Assembly (NCBI GenBank): GCA_964433975.1
Contig: CAYSSS010000026.1
Coordinates: forward strand, 1-21,855
Source of the DNA: 2-01-FULL-45-10 sp964433975
GTDB taxonomy: Bacteria; Omnitrophota; Gorgyraeia; 2-01-FULL-45-10
Length of the DNA: 21,855 nt
Reading direction: 5' to 3'
In this document: in pieces, positions 1-7,571 of the stretch
Position numbering within the stretch: position 1 is the first letter of the stretch
Layout of the letters: each line of letters starts with the position of its first letter
The notes under the pieces: generated by a model
Seen by the model: only the letters and a program-made list of their open reading frames with translations
Databases searched by the model: none
What the model was told of the DNA's origin: nothing
Program-made: the position numbers and the translations under genes

Positions 1-19
1 AAATATATTCCTAACTATC

Positions 20-65
20 TTGCCATTAGCCTAATCTTGTGATATACTTTTATACGCTTTATACT
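20..65 (+). promoter_or_regulatory. Two overlapping sigma70-type promoters upstream of smc
   Basis: Two matches are offset by 17 bp. One is TTGCCA (20-25), 17 bp, TATACT (43-48). The other is TTGTGA (37-42), 17 bp, TATACT (60-65). The surrounding DNA is AT-rich and no gene fits in 1-162. Either would leave a 5' leader of roughly 90-110 nt before the smc start. This is consensus matching only. In AT-rich DNA some chance matches are expected, although both spacers are optimal. Confidence 0.45.
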
Positions 66-162
66 ATAGTTACTTATTTTACGTAAAATTATATGGATCC
101 GACTTTGTATTCGATATTTTTGAGGTATCGATGCATGGACGGATAAGCAAACGGACTCTTAT

Positions 163-3100
163 ATGTATTTTAAATCCCTGGAGCTTCTCGGATTCAAATC
201 CTTCGCCGAGAAGACGAAACTGAATTTTGAACCGGGCGTCACCGCTATCGTTGGACCCAACGGCTGCGGGAAATCGAATATAGCCGATGCAATACGATGG
301 GTCTTGGGTGAGCAATCCGCAAAGAGCCTGCGCGCGTCCAACATGCAGGACGTCATATTCAACGGCACCGATACAAAAGAACCGATCAACTTCGCCGAAG
401 TCTCCCTTATATTTTCAAACGAAAAGAGGGTTCTCCCGATAGACTATGATGAAGTCACGATCACGCGGCGCGTATTCCGTTCCGGCGACACAGAGTACCT
501 CCTCAACAAAACCCCAGTCAGATTAAAGGACATCTCCGAATTATTAATGGGCACCGGCATAGGCACGGAAAGCTATTCCATAATCGAGCAGGGCAAGATG
601 GACCTGATATTAAGCTCGCATCCTGAGGACAGGCGCTTTATCTTTGAAGAGGCGAGCGGTATCACCAAATATAAGTCCAAGAAGAAGGAGGCCCTGCGCA
701 AGCTGGAACAGACCGAACAGAACCTCCTGCGCATAAACGATATAATTCTTGAGGTCAAAAGGCAGATAGGCTCGATAGAGCGGCAGGCTCGCAAGGCAGA
801 GAAGTACAAAGAGGATTTCGATAAGCTGAAAGATCTCGAGATGAAGCTAGCCTTCTTCGATTACAATAATCTTAAGACGCAGGACAAGACATATGCCGTT
901 GAGAGTGAGGACCTAAAGGCTCGCGAAAGAGAGATGGCCTCGGAGCTGGTCGGAATAACGTCAAAGATATCCCGTTTCAGGCAGTCACTGGACGAGATCA
1001 ACCAGAGGATATCGGAATTTAAGAACAAGTATACCACCATGTCAAGCTCCCTGGACATGAATAATCATAAGATAGAGATGAACGGCGAAAGGATAAGGGA
1101 GCTTGCGGAATCTCAAGGCGCGCTGAAGAAGGAGATGGAGCTCATAGCCGCGAAGGCAGCCGAGGCCGAAGAGTCGGCGATCTCGCTTAAGGCCGACTTT
1201 GAGAAGACTCTTGCGTTGAAATCCGAAAGACTAAAGCTCCTGGAGGATAAGAAGGCGCTCATCGCGGTTTTCTCGAAGGAGATAGAAGAATCCGATGAGA
1301 AGATAAAGATATCCAAGCTGCAGACCGTCGAATACCTTTCCAAAGAGACGAAGATAAAGAACGAGCTTATAAAACTCGGAGCGGACCTGCAGAACAGGAG
1401 AGCGCGAGAGAGAAGGCTCGTGGTGGAGAAGGAGACCGTCCAGAAAGACCTGGAGAGCGTAGATGCCGTGCTCACTTCGATGATGAAAGAGTTTGAATCG
1501 GCTCAAATAAAAGTCTCCGGGATAAGGTCGAACCTTGACTCCAAAAAGAACCTGAAGAACAGCGTGATTACGGAATTTGGATCTATACAGTCCGAGATAT
1601 CCGAAAGTGAGAACAGGCGCGCCGCAACAAGCTCCAAGATAGAGCTATTGGAAGACGTCATAAAGAAGCATGAGGGGTTCTACCAGGGCGTCAAGAGCCT
1701 GCTCGTCAAGATGGACGAAAAGGACTCTTCGTTCGCCGGGATCCTCGGCGTGGTCGCGGATATGATAAAAGTGGAGAAGGGATACGAGGAAGCCGTGAAC
1801 TCCTTTCTCGGGGACGGCGCCCAGGCCTTGGTAACACAGAAGGACAGCGACGTAACATCCGCCATAGAGTACCTTAAGACGAACTCACTCGGCAGGGCGA
1901 GCTTCGTCTCTCTGGAAACGCTTAAGAATATTAAGGGCTCGAGGAGAGGCGCCGATATACCATCCTTAACCGGCCTGGAGCCGCTTAAGAATTTTGTCAA
2001 GATAGATCCGCAATACGGGGATATCCTGGAGCATCTCTTCTCGAATGTTTATCTTGCGCAGTCCTTCGAGAGCGCTATAGGGGACCTCAGGCGCTCCAAC
2101 TCAGTTATAATAACGAAGTCCGGCCTGATGTATAACAACGGAACGGTTTCGGGAGGCAGCGTCTCGGATGGCGAGGAGACGCTACTGATAGGCAGGAAGA
2201 ATAAGTTCGAAAGCCTCAAGGCCGAGCTCTTAAGTTTAGAAGAGAAGCTGTCGGATCTTAGGGAGAAGGCCGCCCGGAAGGGCGATATGTCGCGTTCATT
2301 GGATAGTGAGATATCTTCGCTCGAGGTTATCTTCCGGAACGAGGAGATAAACGTATCCGCGATAGCGATGAAGCAGGGCTCCCAGGCCGAAAGCGCCAAA
2401 AAGCTGAAGGAGGAGTACGACGTAGCCGACCTTGAGCTGGAGGAAGTCAAGCAGGTGATGGATGAGCTGTCGAAGAAAGGCGAGGGCCTTAATGCCCAGC
2501 TCAATGAGATAGAGAGTAACAAGGCCGTTACCGAAAATACAATCACCGAGTCCCTTGTCTTGACCACGGATAGAAGGGGTAAAAGAGAGAATCTCGCCCT
2601 GGAGATAGCGACTTTGGTGGCGGAGAATCAGTCCGTAGACAAGGACCAGGAGACCTTAAAAAGCGGCGTTGAAAAGGAAGAGCTGAATATTAAAGAGCTG
2701 AAGGAGAGCCTTTTCAACAAAGAGAACACCCTGAACGATTATGTCTCTAAAGAGAAGTCGCTGGGCGAAGAGATAACCGAGTTAAAATCGCAGAACGACA
2801 CCATATCTGCGGAACTGAAAGTTCTGAGCGAAGAGTCGCAAACTATAGAGAACGGCAGGTCAAATGTAGTCGACACTCTGAGCATAGACGAGCTCCATCT
2901 TAAAGAGAAAGAGGCGGCGGTAGATTCCCTGAAAAATCAGGTAAGGGACCTGGACGTTAAGCTTACCGAGGTCTCTTATAAGAAGACTAACCTCAAAGAG
3001 AGGATAGCGCAATCCTACAAGATAGATATCGAGGAGACGCATATGGAGCTTGAGGACTCGATGGATTGGGAGGCGCTGAAAGCCCAGGTTACGGAGCTGA

Positions 3101-3810
3101 AGGATAAGCTGGAGAGGATGGGGCCGGTGAATCTTGTGGCCATAGATGAACATAAAGAGCTTGAAGAGCGCCATTCTTTCCTGGTCCATCAGCAGGAGGA
3201 CCTGGTAAACGCCAAAGATTCACTGATGAAGGCCATCCAGAAGATAAATAAGACTACAAAAGAATTGTTCCTGGAGACGTTCCAGAAGATACAGGTGGAA
3301 TTCAAGAGCTTCTTCAGGCTCTTATTCGGAGGCGGCCAGGCAGAATTGATATTGATGGATGAGCAGGATGTACTCGAGTCGGGTATAGAGATAATAGTGA
3401 GGCCGCCCGGCAAGAAACTTCAGAATCTCATGCTTTTATCGGGAGGCGAGAAGGCGATGACCGCCACGGCGCTTCTCTTCGCGATATTCAAGGTCAAGCC
3501 CAGCCCGTTCTGCGTGCTAGACGAAATAGACGCTCCCCTGGATGAATCGAACGTCGATAGGTTCTCGCGGGTATTGAAAGACTTTTTGAAGATCTCCCAG
3601 TTCATCATCATAACCCACAACAAGCGCACCATAGAACTTGCGGATGTCATGTATGGTATAACTATGCAGGAGCGCGGAGTTTCTAAGATAGTCTCTGCGA
3701 AGTTCCTGGATAATAAAGCCAAGCCTCAAGGGAAGCCCGAAGATTTGACGGTAGAGAAGGTTGGAGTGAAAGAGGAAAAAGAGACGACTTCTAGCCCATC
3801 GCCCTCGTAG
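163..3810 (+). CDS. smc: Chromosome segregation SMC ATPase
   Basis: Structural maintenance of chromosomes protein, the core ATPase of bacterial condensin (with ScpA/ScpB), which acts on the nucleoid. The 1215-aa length is normal for the family. Walker A GPNGCGKS is at residues 31-38. Long heptad-type coiled coils cover about 165-520 and 685-1020. The hinge lies near 525-680 (GILGVVADMI at its start, the glycine-rich GTVSGGSVSDG at its end). The ABC signature LSGGE is at 1092-1096 and Walker B FCVLDEID at 1116-1123, followed by the D-loop. No upstream in-frame start exists. No strong Shine-Dalgarno is visible. The last 40 or so residues are a charged, Ser-rich tail. The stop lies 20 bp inside the 3' end of the convergent diguanylate cyclase gene, so the two transcripts overlap. 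Confidence 0.97.
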   Translation: MYFKSLELLGFKSFAEKTKLNFEPGVTAIVGPNGCGKSNIADAIRWVLGEQSAKSLRASNMQDVIFNGTDTKEPINFAEVSLIFSNEKRVLPIDYDEVTITRRVFRSGDTEYLLNKTPVRLKDISELLMGTGIGTESYSIIEQGKMDLILSSHPEDRRFIFEEASGITKYKSKKKEALRKLEQTEQNLLRINDIILEVKRQIGSIERQARKAEKYKEDFDKLKDLEMKLAFFDYNNLKTQDKTYAVESEDLKAREREMASELVGITSKISRFRQSLDEINQRISEFKNKYTTMSSSLDMNNHKIEMNGERIRELAESQGALKKEMELIAAKAAEAEESAISLKADFEKTLALKSERLKLLEDKKALIAVFSKEIEESDEKIKISKLQTVEYLSKETKIKNELIKLGADLQNRRARERRLVVEKETVQKDLESVDAVLTSMMKEFESAQIKVSGIRSNLDSKKNLKNSVITEFGSIQSEISESENRRAATSSKIELLEDVIKKHEGFYQGVKSLLVKMDEKDSSFAGILGVVADMIKVEKGYEEAVNSFLGDGAQALVTQKDSDVTSAIEYLKTNSLGRASFVSLETLKNIKGSRRGADIPSLTGLEPLKNFVKIDPQYGDILEHLFSNVYLAQSFESAIGDLRRSNSVIITKSGLMYNNGTVSGGSVSDGEETLLIGRKNKFESLKAELLSLEEKLSDLREKAARKGDMSRSLDSEISSLEVIFRNEEINVSAIAMKQGSQAESAKKLKEEYDVADLELEEVKQVMDELSKKGEGLNAQLNEIESNKAVTENTITESLVLTTDRRGKRENLALEIATLVAENQSVDKDQETLKSGVEKEELNIKELKESLFNKENTLNDYVSKEKSLGEEITELKSQNDTISAELKVLSEESQTIENGRSNVVDTLSIDELHLKEKEAAVDSLKNQVRDLDVKLTEVSYKKTNLKERIAQSYKIDIEETHMELEDSMDWEALKAQVTELKDKLERMGPVNLVAIDEHKELEERHSFLVHQQEDLVNAKDSLMKAIQKINKTTKELFLETFQKIQVEFKSFFRLLFGGGQAELILMDEQDVLESGIEIIVRPPGKKLQNLMLLSGGEKAMTATALLFAIFKVKPSPFCVLDEIDAPLDESNVDRFSRVLKDFLKISQFIIITHNKRTIELADVMYGITMQERGVSKIVSAKFLDNKAKPQGKPEDLTVEKVGVKEEKETTSSPSPS

Positions 3811-4972
3811 AGATATAGATCCTATTCTTTCCGCTGTGTTTAGCCTGGTATAAAGCCACATCCGCCGTAGAGACGAGCTCGTCTTTTGTCGAGGCATCTT
3901 CCGGATAAGCCGCGATCCCGGCACTTATGGTCAAGCGTTTCTCCGGGGTTATAGCCGAATCTTGCGCATAAAATTTTTCAACTTCGGTTCTGAGCCTTTC
4001 GGCAAATAACTTTGCATTTTCCTTTGATGTGCTCGGCATTATTATGGCGAATTCCTCTCCGCCGTAACGGGCGACCGGATCGCATTTTCTTGATTTATCG
4101 TGGAATATGGCGGCAATATTCCTAATAGCCTCATCGCCCTTCAGATGTCCGTGAGTGTCGTTATAATTCTTGAAGTTATCGACGTCTATCATCACTAGAC
4201 AAAGATTGGTGGAGTGGATTCTGGCCTTCTCTATCTCAAACGCCAGTAGCTGCTGGAACCTGCCGTAATTCCACAGCTTGGTAAGCCAGTCTATATTGGA
4301 CAGGTATACGGTCTCTTCGTAGAGACGAGAGTTTTCTATGGCAAGGCCCGCATGGTTGGCGAACATCGTGAGCATTCTCACGTCATTCTTCGTTATCGGT
4401 TTCTTGTTGAATGCGTTGTCTACCAGTATGGCTCCCAGTACCCTGTTCTTGGTCTTGAGCGGGATCGTCACAAAGAAATTAGTGTTGAGCATTCTTGTGA
4501 TGTCGAGGGATACCCTGTTTTTGGCATCCTCGGTAGTTATTTCGAAAGGCATGCCCTCAAGTATGGTGAGCGCCAAGACTCCCATATCTTCGCGCAGAGG
4601 TATCTTCATGCCTTTGACTATGGTATTCAGTCTGGATTCGGGGTCCCTTTTGAAGTTGTCGTAAGCCGAGACGAAGTCATCCAGTGTCATTTCGCTTTGG
4701 GAGAGGGAGTGCCATATCTTGCCGGCCTCTTCACCTGAATGAGGGCCTATACCCATTACGCCCTCTAAAGCGCTCTCCTTATCATTTACCAGAAAGAGCA
4801 TAGCGCGATTAAAACCGAGCCCTTCATGGGATGTAAGGGCCGTCAGGATTATGTAGAATACCTGATCGAGCTTTAGGGTCGTCCTCATGGCATTGGAGAC
4901 CTCGTAAAGCATGGAGAACTCCCATTCCATCCGCTCGATACTCTCTTTTAATTCCTTTTCTGTTTCAGCCAT
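3791..4972 (-). CDS. GAF-GGDEF diguanylate cyclase
   Basis: Predicted cytoplasmic enzyme making cyclic di-GMP from two GTP. The protein has 393 aa. A short N-terminal helix is followed by a GAF-like sensor region (about residues 18-215), ending in the usual FANHAGLAIENSRLYEE linker helix. A complete GGDEF domain follows (about 225-390). The active-site motif is GGEEF at 304-308 in the context RYGGEEFAIIMP, so catalysis is expected. An RxxD product-inhibition site (RKCD, 295-298) is present at the standard spacing. There is no signal peptide or membrane span, so the input is probably a cytoplasmic ligand or partner. Its ATG overlaps the stop of the upstream secreted-protein gene by one base (TAATG), implying translational coupling. 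Its 3' end overlaps smc by 20 bp tail to tail. The GAF ligand cannot be told from sequence. Confidence 0.92.
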   Translation of the reverse strand: MAETEKELKESIERMEWEFSMLYEVSNAMRTTLKLDQVFYIILTALTSHEGLGFNRAMLFLVNDKESALEGVMGIGPHSGEEAGKIWHSLSQSEMTLDDFVSAYDNFKRDPESRLNTIVKGMKIPLREDMGVLALTILEGMPFEITTEDAKNRVSLDITRMLNTNFFVTIPLKTKNRVLGAILVDNAFNKKPITKNDVRMLTMFANHAGLAIENSRLYEETVYLSNIDWLTKLWNYGRFQQLLAFEIEKARIHSTNLCLVMIDVDNFKNYNDTHGHLKGDEAIRNIAAIFHDKSRKCDPVARYGGEEFAIIMPSTSKENAKLFAERLRTEVEKFYAQDSAITPEKRLTISAGIAAYPEDASTKDELVSTADVALYQAKHSGKNRIYISTRAMG

Positions 4973-5442
4973 TATTTTTTGGTTTGATCCTTCTTCATTA
5001 TCGGAGCCCGGACCTGTCCCGGAGCCGGCGGCTTCGTCATCTGCATCTCTTTCAAATTTCCGGTAACTACGCTAAGGGCGATCTCTTTGTCGTCCGCTTT
5101 TCGGGCCACGATCTTGGCCTTATCGCCGGCCTTCAGATCTGCGGCATCAACGACTTTTAAAATATTGGTGCCCGGTCCTATATCCACAAGATGGCTCTTG
5201 CCGTCTGCATCATTGACGATCTCCACCTTAACGCTCCCCGGTACCGTAGCATCTATCTTCGTGATGGAGCCGGCGATGAAAGCTATATTTCTGTTCATCG
5301 GCATAGATCCCTTAGGCGGCCTCACATTCTGTGCGGGCTGCTTCACGAGCGAAGAGCCTTTATTTTCATCAGCGCCGAACGCGCCGCTCGAGAGCATTAT
5401 AAACAATCCCACTATGCAAAATACCGCAATTAACTTTTTCAT
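4972..5442 (-). CDS. Small secreted protein of unknown function
   Basis: The protein has 156 aa from the chosen start. That start has a strong Shine-Dalgarno (AAAGGAGG, 5 nt from ATG) and begins with a textbook signal peptide: MKK, then a hydrophobic core to about residue 19, with cleavage likely near residues 21-24 (SSGAFGA). An upstream in-frame ATG at 5478 would bury the signal and overlap the promoter's -10, so it is rejected. The mature part is short: a Pro/Lys-rich stretch, then a beta-rich segment (about 55-125) with repeated valines and glycines, possibly a small OB-like or DUF5666-like barrel, and a Lys/Pro-rich tail ending KKDQTKK. I do not recognise the family. Tight coupling to the diguanylate cyclase suggests that both answer the same signal; this is inference. 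Confidence 0.8.
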   Translation of the reverse strand: MKKLIAVFCIVGLFIMLSSGAFGADENKGSSLVKQPAQNVRPPKGSMPMNRNIAFIAGSITKIDATVPGSVKVEIVNDADGKSHLVDIGPGTNILKVVDAADLKAGDKAKIVARKADDKEIALSVVTGNLKEMQMTKPPAPGQVRAPIMKKDQTKK

Positions 5443-5468
5443 GACATCCTCCTTTGTTTTCAGGCTTA

Positions 5469-5497
5469 AGAATAGCACAATTGATGGGGTATGTCAA
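5469..5497 (-). promoter_or_regulatory. Promoter of the secreted protein/diguanylate cyclase pair, with inverted repeat
   Basis: On the minus strand, a perfect -35 TTGACA (5497-5492) is followed by a 17-bp spacer and TATTCT (5474-5469). The gene start is 27 nt downstream of the -10. An inverted repeat CAATTGA-N9-TCAATTG (5478-5484 and 5494-5500) covers the -35 and the spacer, a position suited to a repressor site. No regulator is encoded nearby. Confidence 0.65.
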
Positions 5498-5526
5498 TTG
5501 AGAGGAAGGAAGACGCGCAAAAGTTA

Positions 5527-5554
5527 TTGACACTGAGGCGAAAGATGATATAAT
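5527..5554 (+). promoter_or_regulatory. Consensus promoter of the riboflavin operon
   Basis: A perfect TTGACA (5527-5532), 16-bp spacer and perfect TATAAT (5549-5554). Initiation is expected around 5561, the first base of the riboswitch P1 helix. A 6/6 plus 6/6 match suggests a strong constitutive promoter, with control left to the riboswitch. It is back to back with the promoter of the diguanylate cyclase pair, with about 30 bp between the two -35 boxes. Confidence 0.85.
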
Positions 5555-5560
5555 AAGCTC

Positions 5561-5676
5561 ACTTCGGGGTGAGGCGCAATTCCTCAGCCGGCGGTAGAGC
5601 CCGCGAGCTTCGTCTTAAAGACGGGGCAGAACTTGTGAGATTCAAGTGCCGACCGTACAGACGGGATGGGAGAAGT
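5561..5676 (+). ncRNA. FMN riboswitch (RFN element)
   Basis: An aptamer that binds flavin mononucleotide and controls riboflavin genes. The conserved RFN landmarks are present in order: a TTCGGGGTGAGGCGCAATTC-type start, CCGGCGGTAGAGCCCGCGAG, a variable hairpin CGTCTT/AAGACG (5611-5623), ACTTG/CAAGT (5631-5635 with 5643-5647), GCCGACCGTACAG, then CGGGATGGGAGAAG. P1 is ACTTC (5561-5565) pairing with GAAGT (5672-5676); P2 is GAGG/CCTC (5571-5574 with 5582-5585). It lies directly downstream of a consensus promoter and upstream of an intrinsic terminator and ribBA, so it is expected to act by transcription attenuation. The strand CTTCGGGGT (5562-5570) is exactly complementary to the 5' arm of that terminator (5713-5721), giving a simple antiterminator. 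Confidence 0.95.
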
Positions 5677-5711
5677 AGATAGTTCACAGTTGATGGTTGA
5701 TAGTTTATTGT

Positions 5712-5740
5712 GACCCCGAAGGAATCTGTCGGGGTTTTTT
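5712..5740 (+). terminator. Intrinsic terminator of the FMN riboswitch
   Basis: The stem ACCCCGA (5713-5719) pairs with TCGGGGT (5729-5735) around a 9-nt loop and is followed by a T run (5735-5740). It lies 36 nt after the aptamer and about 80 nt before ribBA, so it is the expression platform. It should form when FMN is bound and be blocked when 5562-5570 pairs with its 5' arm. Confidence 0.9.
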
Positions 5741-5768
5741 GTTTGCTGTTGTGTAATGGCGGCAAACA

Positions 5769-5807
5769 ATCCGCCGAAGTCCCGCCATAGGCGGGACGAA
5801 GGCGGAT
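5769..5807. repeat. Nested GC-rich inverted repeat in the ribBA leader
   Basis: Outer arms ATCCGCC (5769-5775) and GGCGGAT (5801-5807) enclose inner arms GTCCCGCC (5779-5786) and GGCGGGAC (5790-5797) with an ATA loop and a GAA on each side. It resembles a REP-type palindrome. It sits between the riboswitch terminator and the ribBA Shine-Dalgarno (AGAGG, 5811-5815), so it would be a stable hairpin in the read-through mRNA. The CCGCC/GGCGG theme recurs near 11297-11389. Confidence 0.75.
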
Positions 5808-5821
5808 AGAAGAGGCAAGTT

Positions 5822-7018
5822 ATGAAGCTGAATACGATCAGTGAAGTGCTGGAAGAGCTCAAAAAGGGGAGGCAGGTCATCGTTATCGATGATGAGGACC
5901 GCGAGAACGAAGGCGACCTCATAATGGCGGGGGCGTTTACCAGGAGCTCGGACATCAACTTTATGGTGACCCACGGGCGCGGCCTGATATGCGTGCCCAT
6001 GGAGGGTTCAAGGCTGGATGAGATAGACCTCCATCCGATGGCCGCAAATGTCCGGGACCCTTATAAGACGGGCTGGGCTATATCGTGTGACGCCAATAGC
6101 GGTATCACCACCGGTATTTCAGCGCATGACAGGGCGCGCACCATACAGGTGCTATCAAATCCGAAGACTAAACCCGGCGATCTTTCTAGACCGGGCCATG
6201 TCTTCCCGCTTAGAGCCAACGAGGGAGGGGTTCTCGTGAGGGCGGGACACACCGAGGCGTGCGTGGATCTGCTAAAGATGGCCGACCTGTGCCCTGTAGG
6301 AGTTATATGCGAGATCATGAACCATGACGGTACCATGGCGAGGCGCGATGATCTGATAAGATTCTCAAAAAAATTCAATCTGAAGATATGTTCTATAGCG
6401 CAACTCATAGAATACAGAAGGCGGTCTGAGAAGCTGATAAAGAGGATTACCCAGACTATCATACCTACGGATTTCGGAGATTTTAAAGTATTCGTTTACG
6501 AATCGGTGGTGGATAAATACCACCACCTGGCCCTAATTAAAGGCGTTCCGGCCAAGAACGGGGCGCTGGTACGTGTCCACTCCGAATGCCTTACCGGCGA
6601 CGTCTTCGGCTCGAAGAGATGCGACTGCGGCGAGCAGCTTAAACTTGCCATGAAAACGATAGACCAAAAAGGGAGCGGCGTCATCCTGTATATGAGGCAG
6701 GAGGGGCGCGGCATAGGCCTGGCTAACAAGTTGAAGGCGTATCAACTGCAGGATAAAGGGCTTGATACCGTAGAAGCGAATGAAGCTTTGGGCTTCAAGG
6801 CTGACCTGCGCGATTACGGGATTGGTGCCCAGATACTGGCGGATCTCGGTTTGAGCAAGATCAGGCTCTTGACCAATAATCCCAAAAAGATAGTGGGCCT
6901 TGAGGGTTACGGCCTGGAAGTGATCGAGAGGGTTCCTCTCGAAGTGAAAGCGTCCAAGAGCAATAAGAGATACCTTAGGACGAAGAAGGAAAAGATGGGT
7001 CATGAAATACTGGTTTAA
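5822..7018 (+). CDS. ribBA: Bifunctional DHBP synthase / GTP cyclohydrolase II
   Basis: Catalyses the two committed entry reactions of riboflavin synthesis. Ribulose 5-phosphate becomes 3,4-dihydroxy-2-butanone 4-phosphate, and GTP becomes diaminohydroxypyrimidine nucleotide plus formate. The protein has 398 aa, normal for the fusion. The RibB half (about 1-200) has the acidic metal-binding loop DDEDRENEGD (23-32), THGRGLICVP and RAGHTEACVDL. The RibA half (about 205-398) has the zinc cysteines C256, C267 and C269 in SEC-x10-CDC, then RQEGRGIGL and the NNPKK substrate motif. Both sets of catalytic residues look intact. It is the first gene of the FMN-riboswitch operon; the ribH start lies 39 nt downstream. 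Confidence 0.97.
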   Translation: MKLNTISEVLEELKKGRQVIVIDDEDRENEGDLIMAGAFTRSSDINFMVTHGRGLICVPMEGSRLDEIDLHPMAANVRDPYKTGWAISCDANSGITTGISAHDRARTIQVLSNPKTKPGDLSRPGHVFPLRANEGGVLVRAGHTEACVDLLKMADLCPVGVICEIMNHDGTMARRDDLIRFSKKFNLKICSIAQLIEYRRRSEKLIKRITQTIIPTDFGDFKVFVYESVVDKYHHLALIKGVPAKNGALVRVHSECLTGDVFGSKRCDCGEQLKLAMKTIDQKGSGVILYMRQEGRGIGLANKLKAYQLQDKGLDTVEANEALGFKADLRDYGIGAQILADLGLSKIRLLTNNPKKIVGLEGYGLEVIERVPLEVKASKSNKRYLRTKKEKMGHEILV

Positions 7019-7024
7019 ACAAAG

Positions 7025-7042
7025 GCCTGCCTACCGGCAGGC
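7025..7042. repeat. Short perfect hairpin between ribBA and ribH
   Basis: GCCTGCC (7025-7031), loop TACC, GGCAGGC (7036-7042). It is immediately followed by the ribH Shine-Dalgarno GGGGAGGAG (7043-7051). There is no T run, so it is not an intrinsic terminator. It could stabilise an mRNA end or be a remnant of a dispersed palindrome. Confidence 0.6.
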
Positions 7043-7057
7043 GGGGAGGAGAGCATT

Positions 7058-7522
7058 ATGGCAAATATGATAAAGACGGATCTGGTAGCAAAGGGAAAGA
7101 ATTTCGCGATAGCGGTGTCGCGTTTCAACGAGTTTATCTCGGTTAATCTTCTCGACGGCTGTGTCGACACGCTTACGAGGCACGGCGTGCAGGATAGCGC
7201 CGTGGACGTTGTCTGGGTGCCGGGCGCTTTCGAGATACCTCTTGTAGCGTTGAAGCTGGCCAAATCCAAGAAGTACGATGCGGTGATATGCCTTGGCACG
7301 GTCATCAGGGGCGCTACGCCGCATTTTGAGTTCGTGGCTAGCGAGGCCGCAAAGGGCGTAGCGAAGATATCGCTCGATACTTCAGTGCCATGCATATTCG
7401 GCGTGATAACAGCCGATACTATTGAGCAGGCCATAGAGAGAGCAGGTACCAAGGACGGTAATAAGGGCCGTGACGCCGCGATCTCGGCGATCGAGATGGC
7501 GAACTTGATGGAAAAAATATAA
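7058..7522 (+). CDS. ribH: 6,7-dimethyl-8-ribityllumazine synthase
   Basis: Condenses 5-amino-6-ribitylamino-uracil with 3,4-dihydroxy-2-butanone 4-phosphate to the lumazine precursor of riboflavin. The family forms pentameric or icosahedral 60-mer assemblies. The 154-aa length is typical. Landmarks are AIAVSRFNEFIS at the N-terminus, WVPGAFEIPLVALKLAKS, CLGTVIRGATPHFEFVASEAAKG and PCIFGVITADTIEQAIERAG; the histidine of ATPHFEFV is the expected catalytic base. The start has a strong Shine-Dalgarno (GGGGAGGAG). It is the second gene of the rib operon. The usual direct ribH-nusB junction is broken here by a 149-bp inverted-repeat element. Confidence 0.97.
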   Translation: MANMIKTDLVAKGKNFAIAVSRFNEFISVNLLDGCVDTLTRHGVQDSAVDVVWVPGAFEIPLVALKLAKSKKYDAVICLGTVIRGATPHFEFVASEAAKGVAKISLDTSVPCIFGVITADTIEQAIERAGTKDGNKGRDAAISAIEMANLMEKI

Positions 7523-7532
7523 AGGAGCAAAG

Positions 7533-7571
7533 ATGCGCAAGCGGACCAATGCGAGGAAGTATAATGTATAA
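7533..7571 (+). pseudogene. 12-codon ORF echoing the nusB N-terminus
   Basis: Eleven nt after the ribH stop, AAGGAG and ATG at 7533 open a tiny frame reading MRKRTNARKYNV, then TAA. The intact nusB at 7753 begins MRKRTKAREYAL, so 8 of the first 10 residues match, and 24 of 30 bases. Three of the five differing codons are synonymous (CGC/AGA, CGG/AGG, TAT/TAC). The similarity ends just where an inverted-repeat element starts (7571). It is most simply the 5' remnant of a nusB copy interrupted by that element. A short translated leader peptide is the alternative. Confidence 0.6.

Noticed and set aside
2049..2567. 172-codon open frame on the minus strand inside smc
   Set aside because: It is antisense to a well-conserved coiled-coil region, is Ser/Leu-rich without motifs, and has no ribosome site. 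It is a codon-bias shadow.
5087..5530. 147-codon plus-strand frame opposite the secreted protein gene
   Set aside because: It overlaps the minus-strand gene and its promoter, and has no start signal or recognisable sequence. The minus-strand protein has a clear signal peptide and ribosome site.
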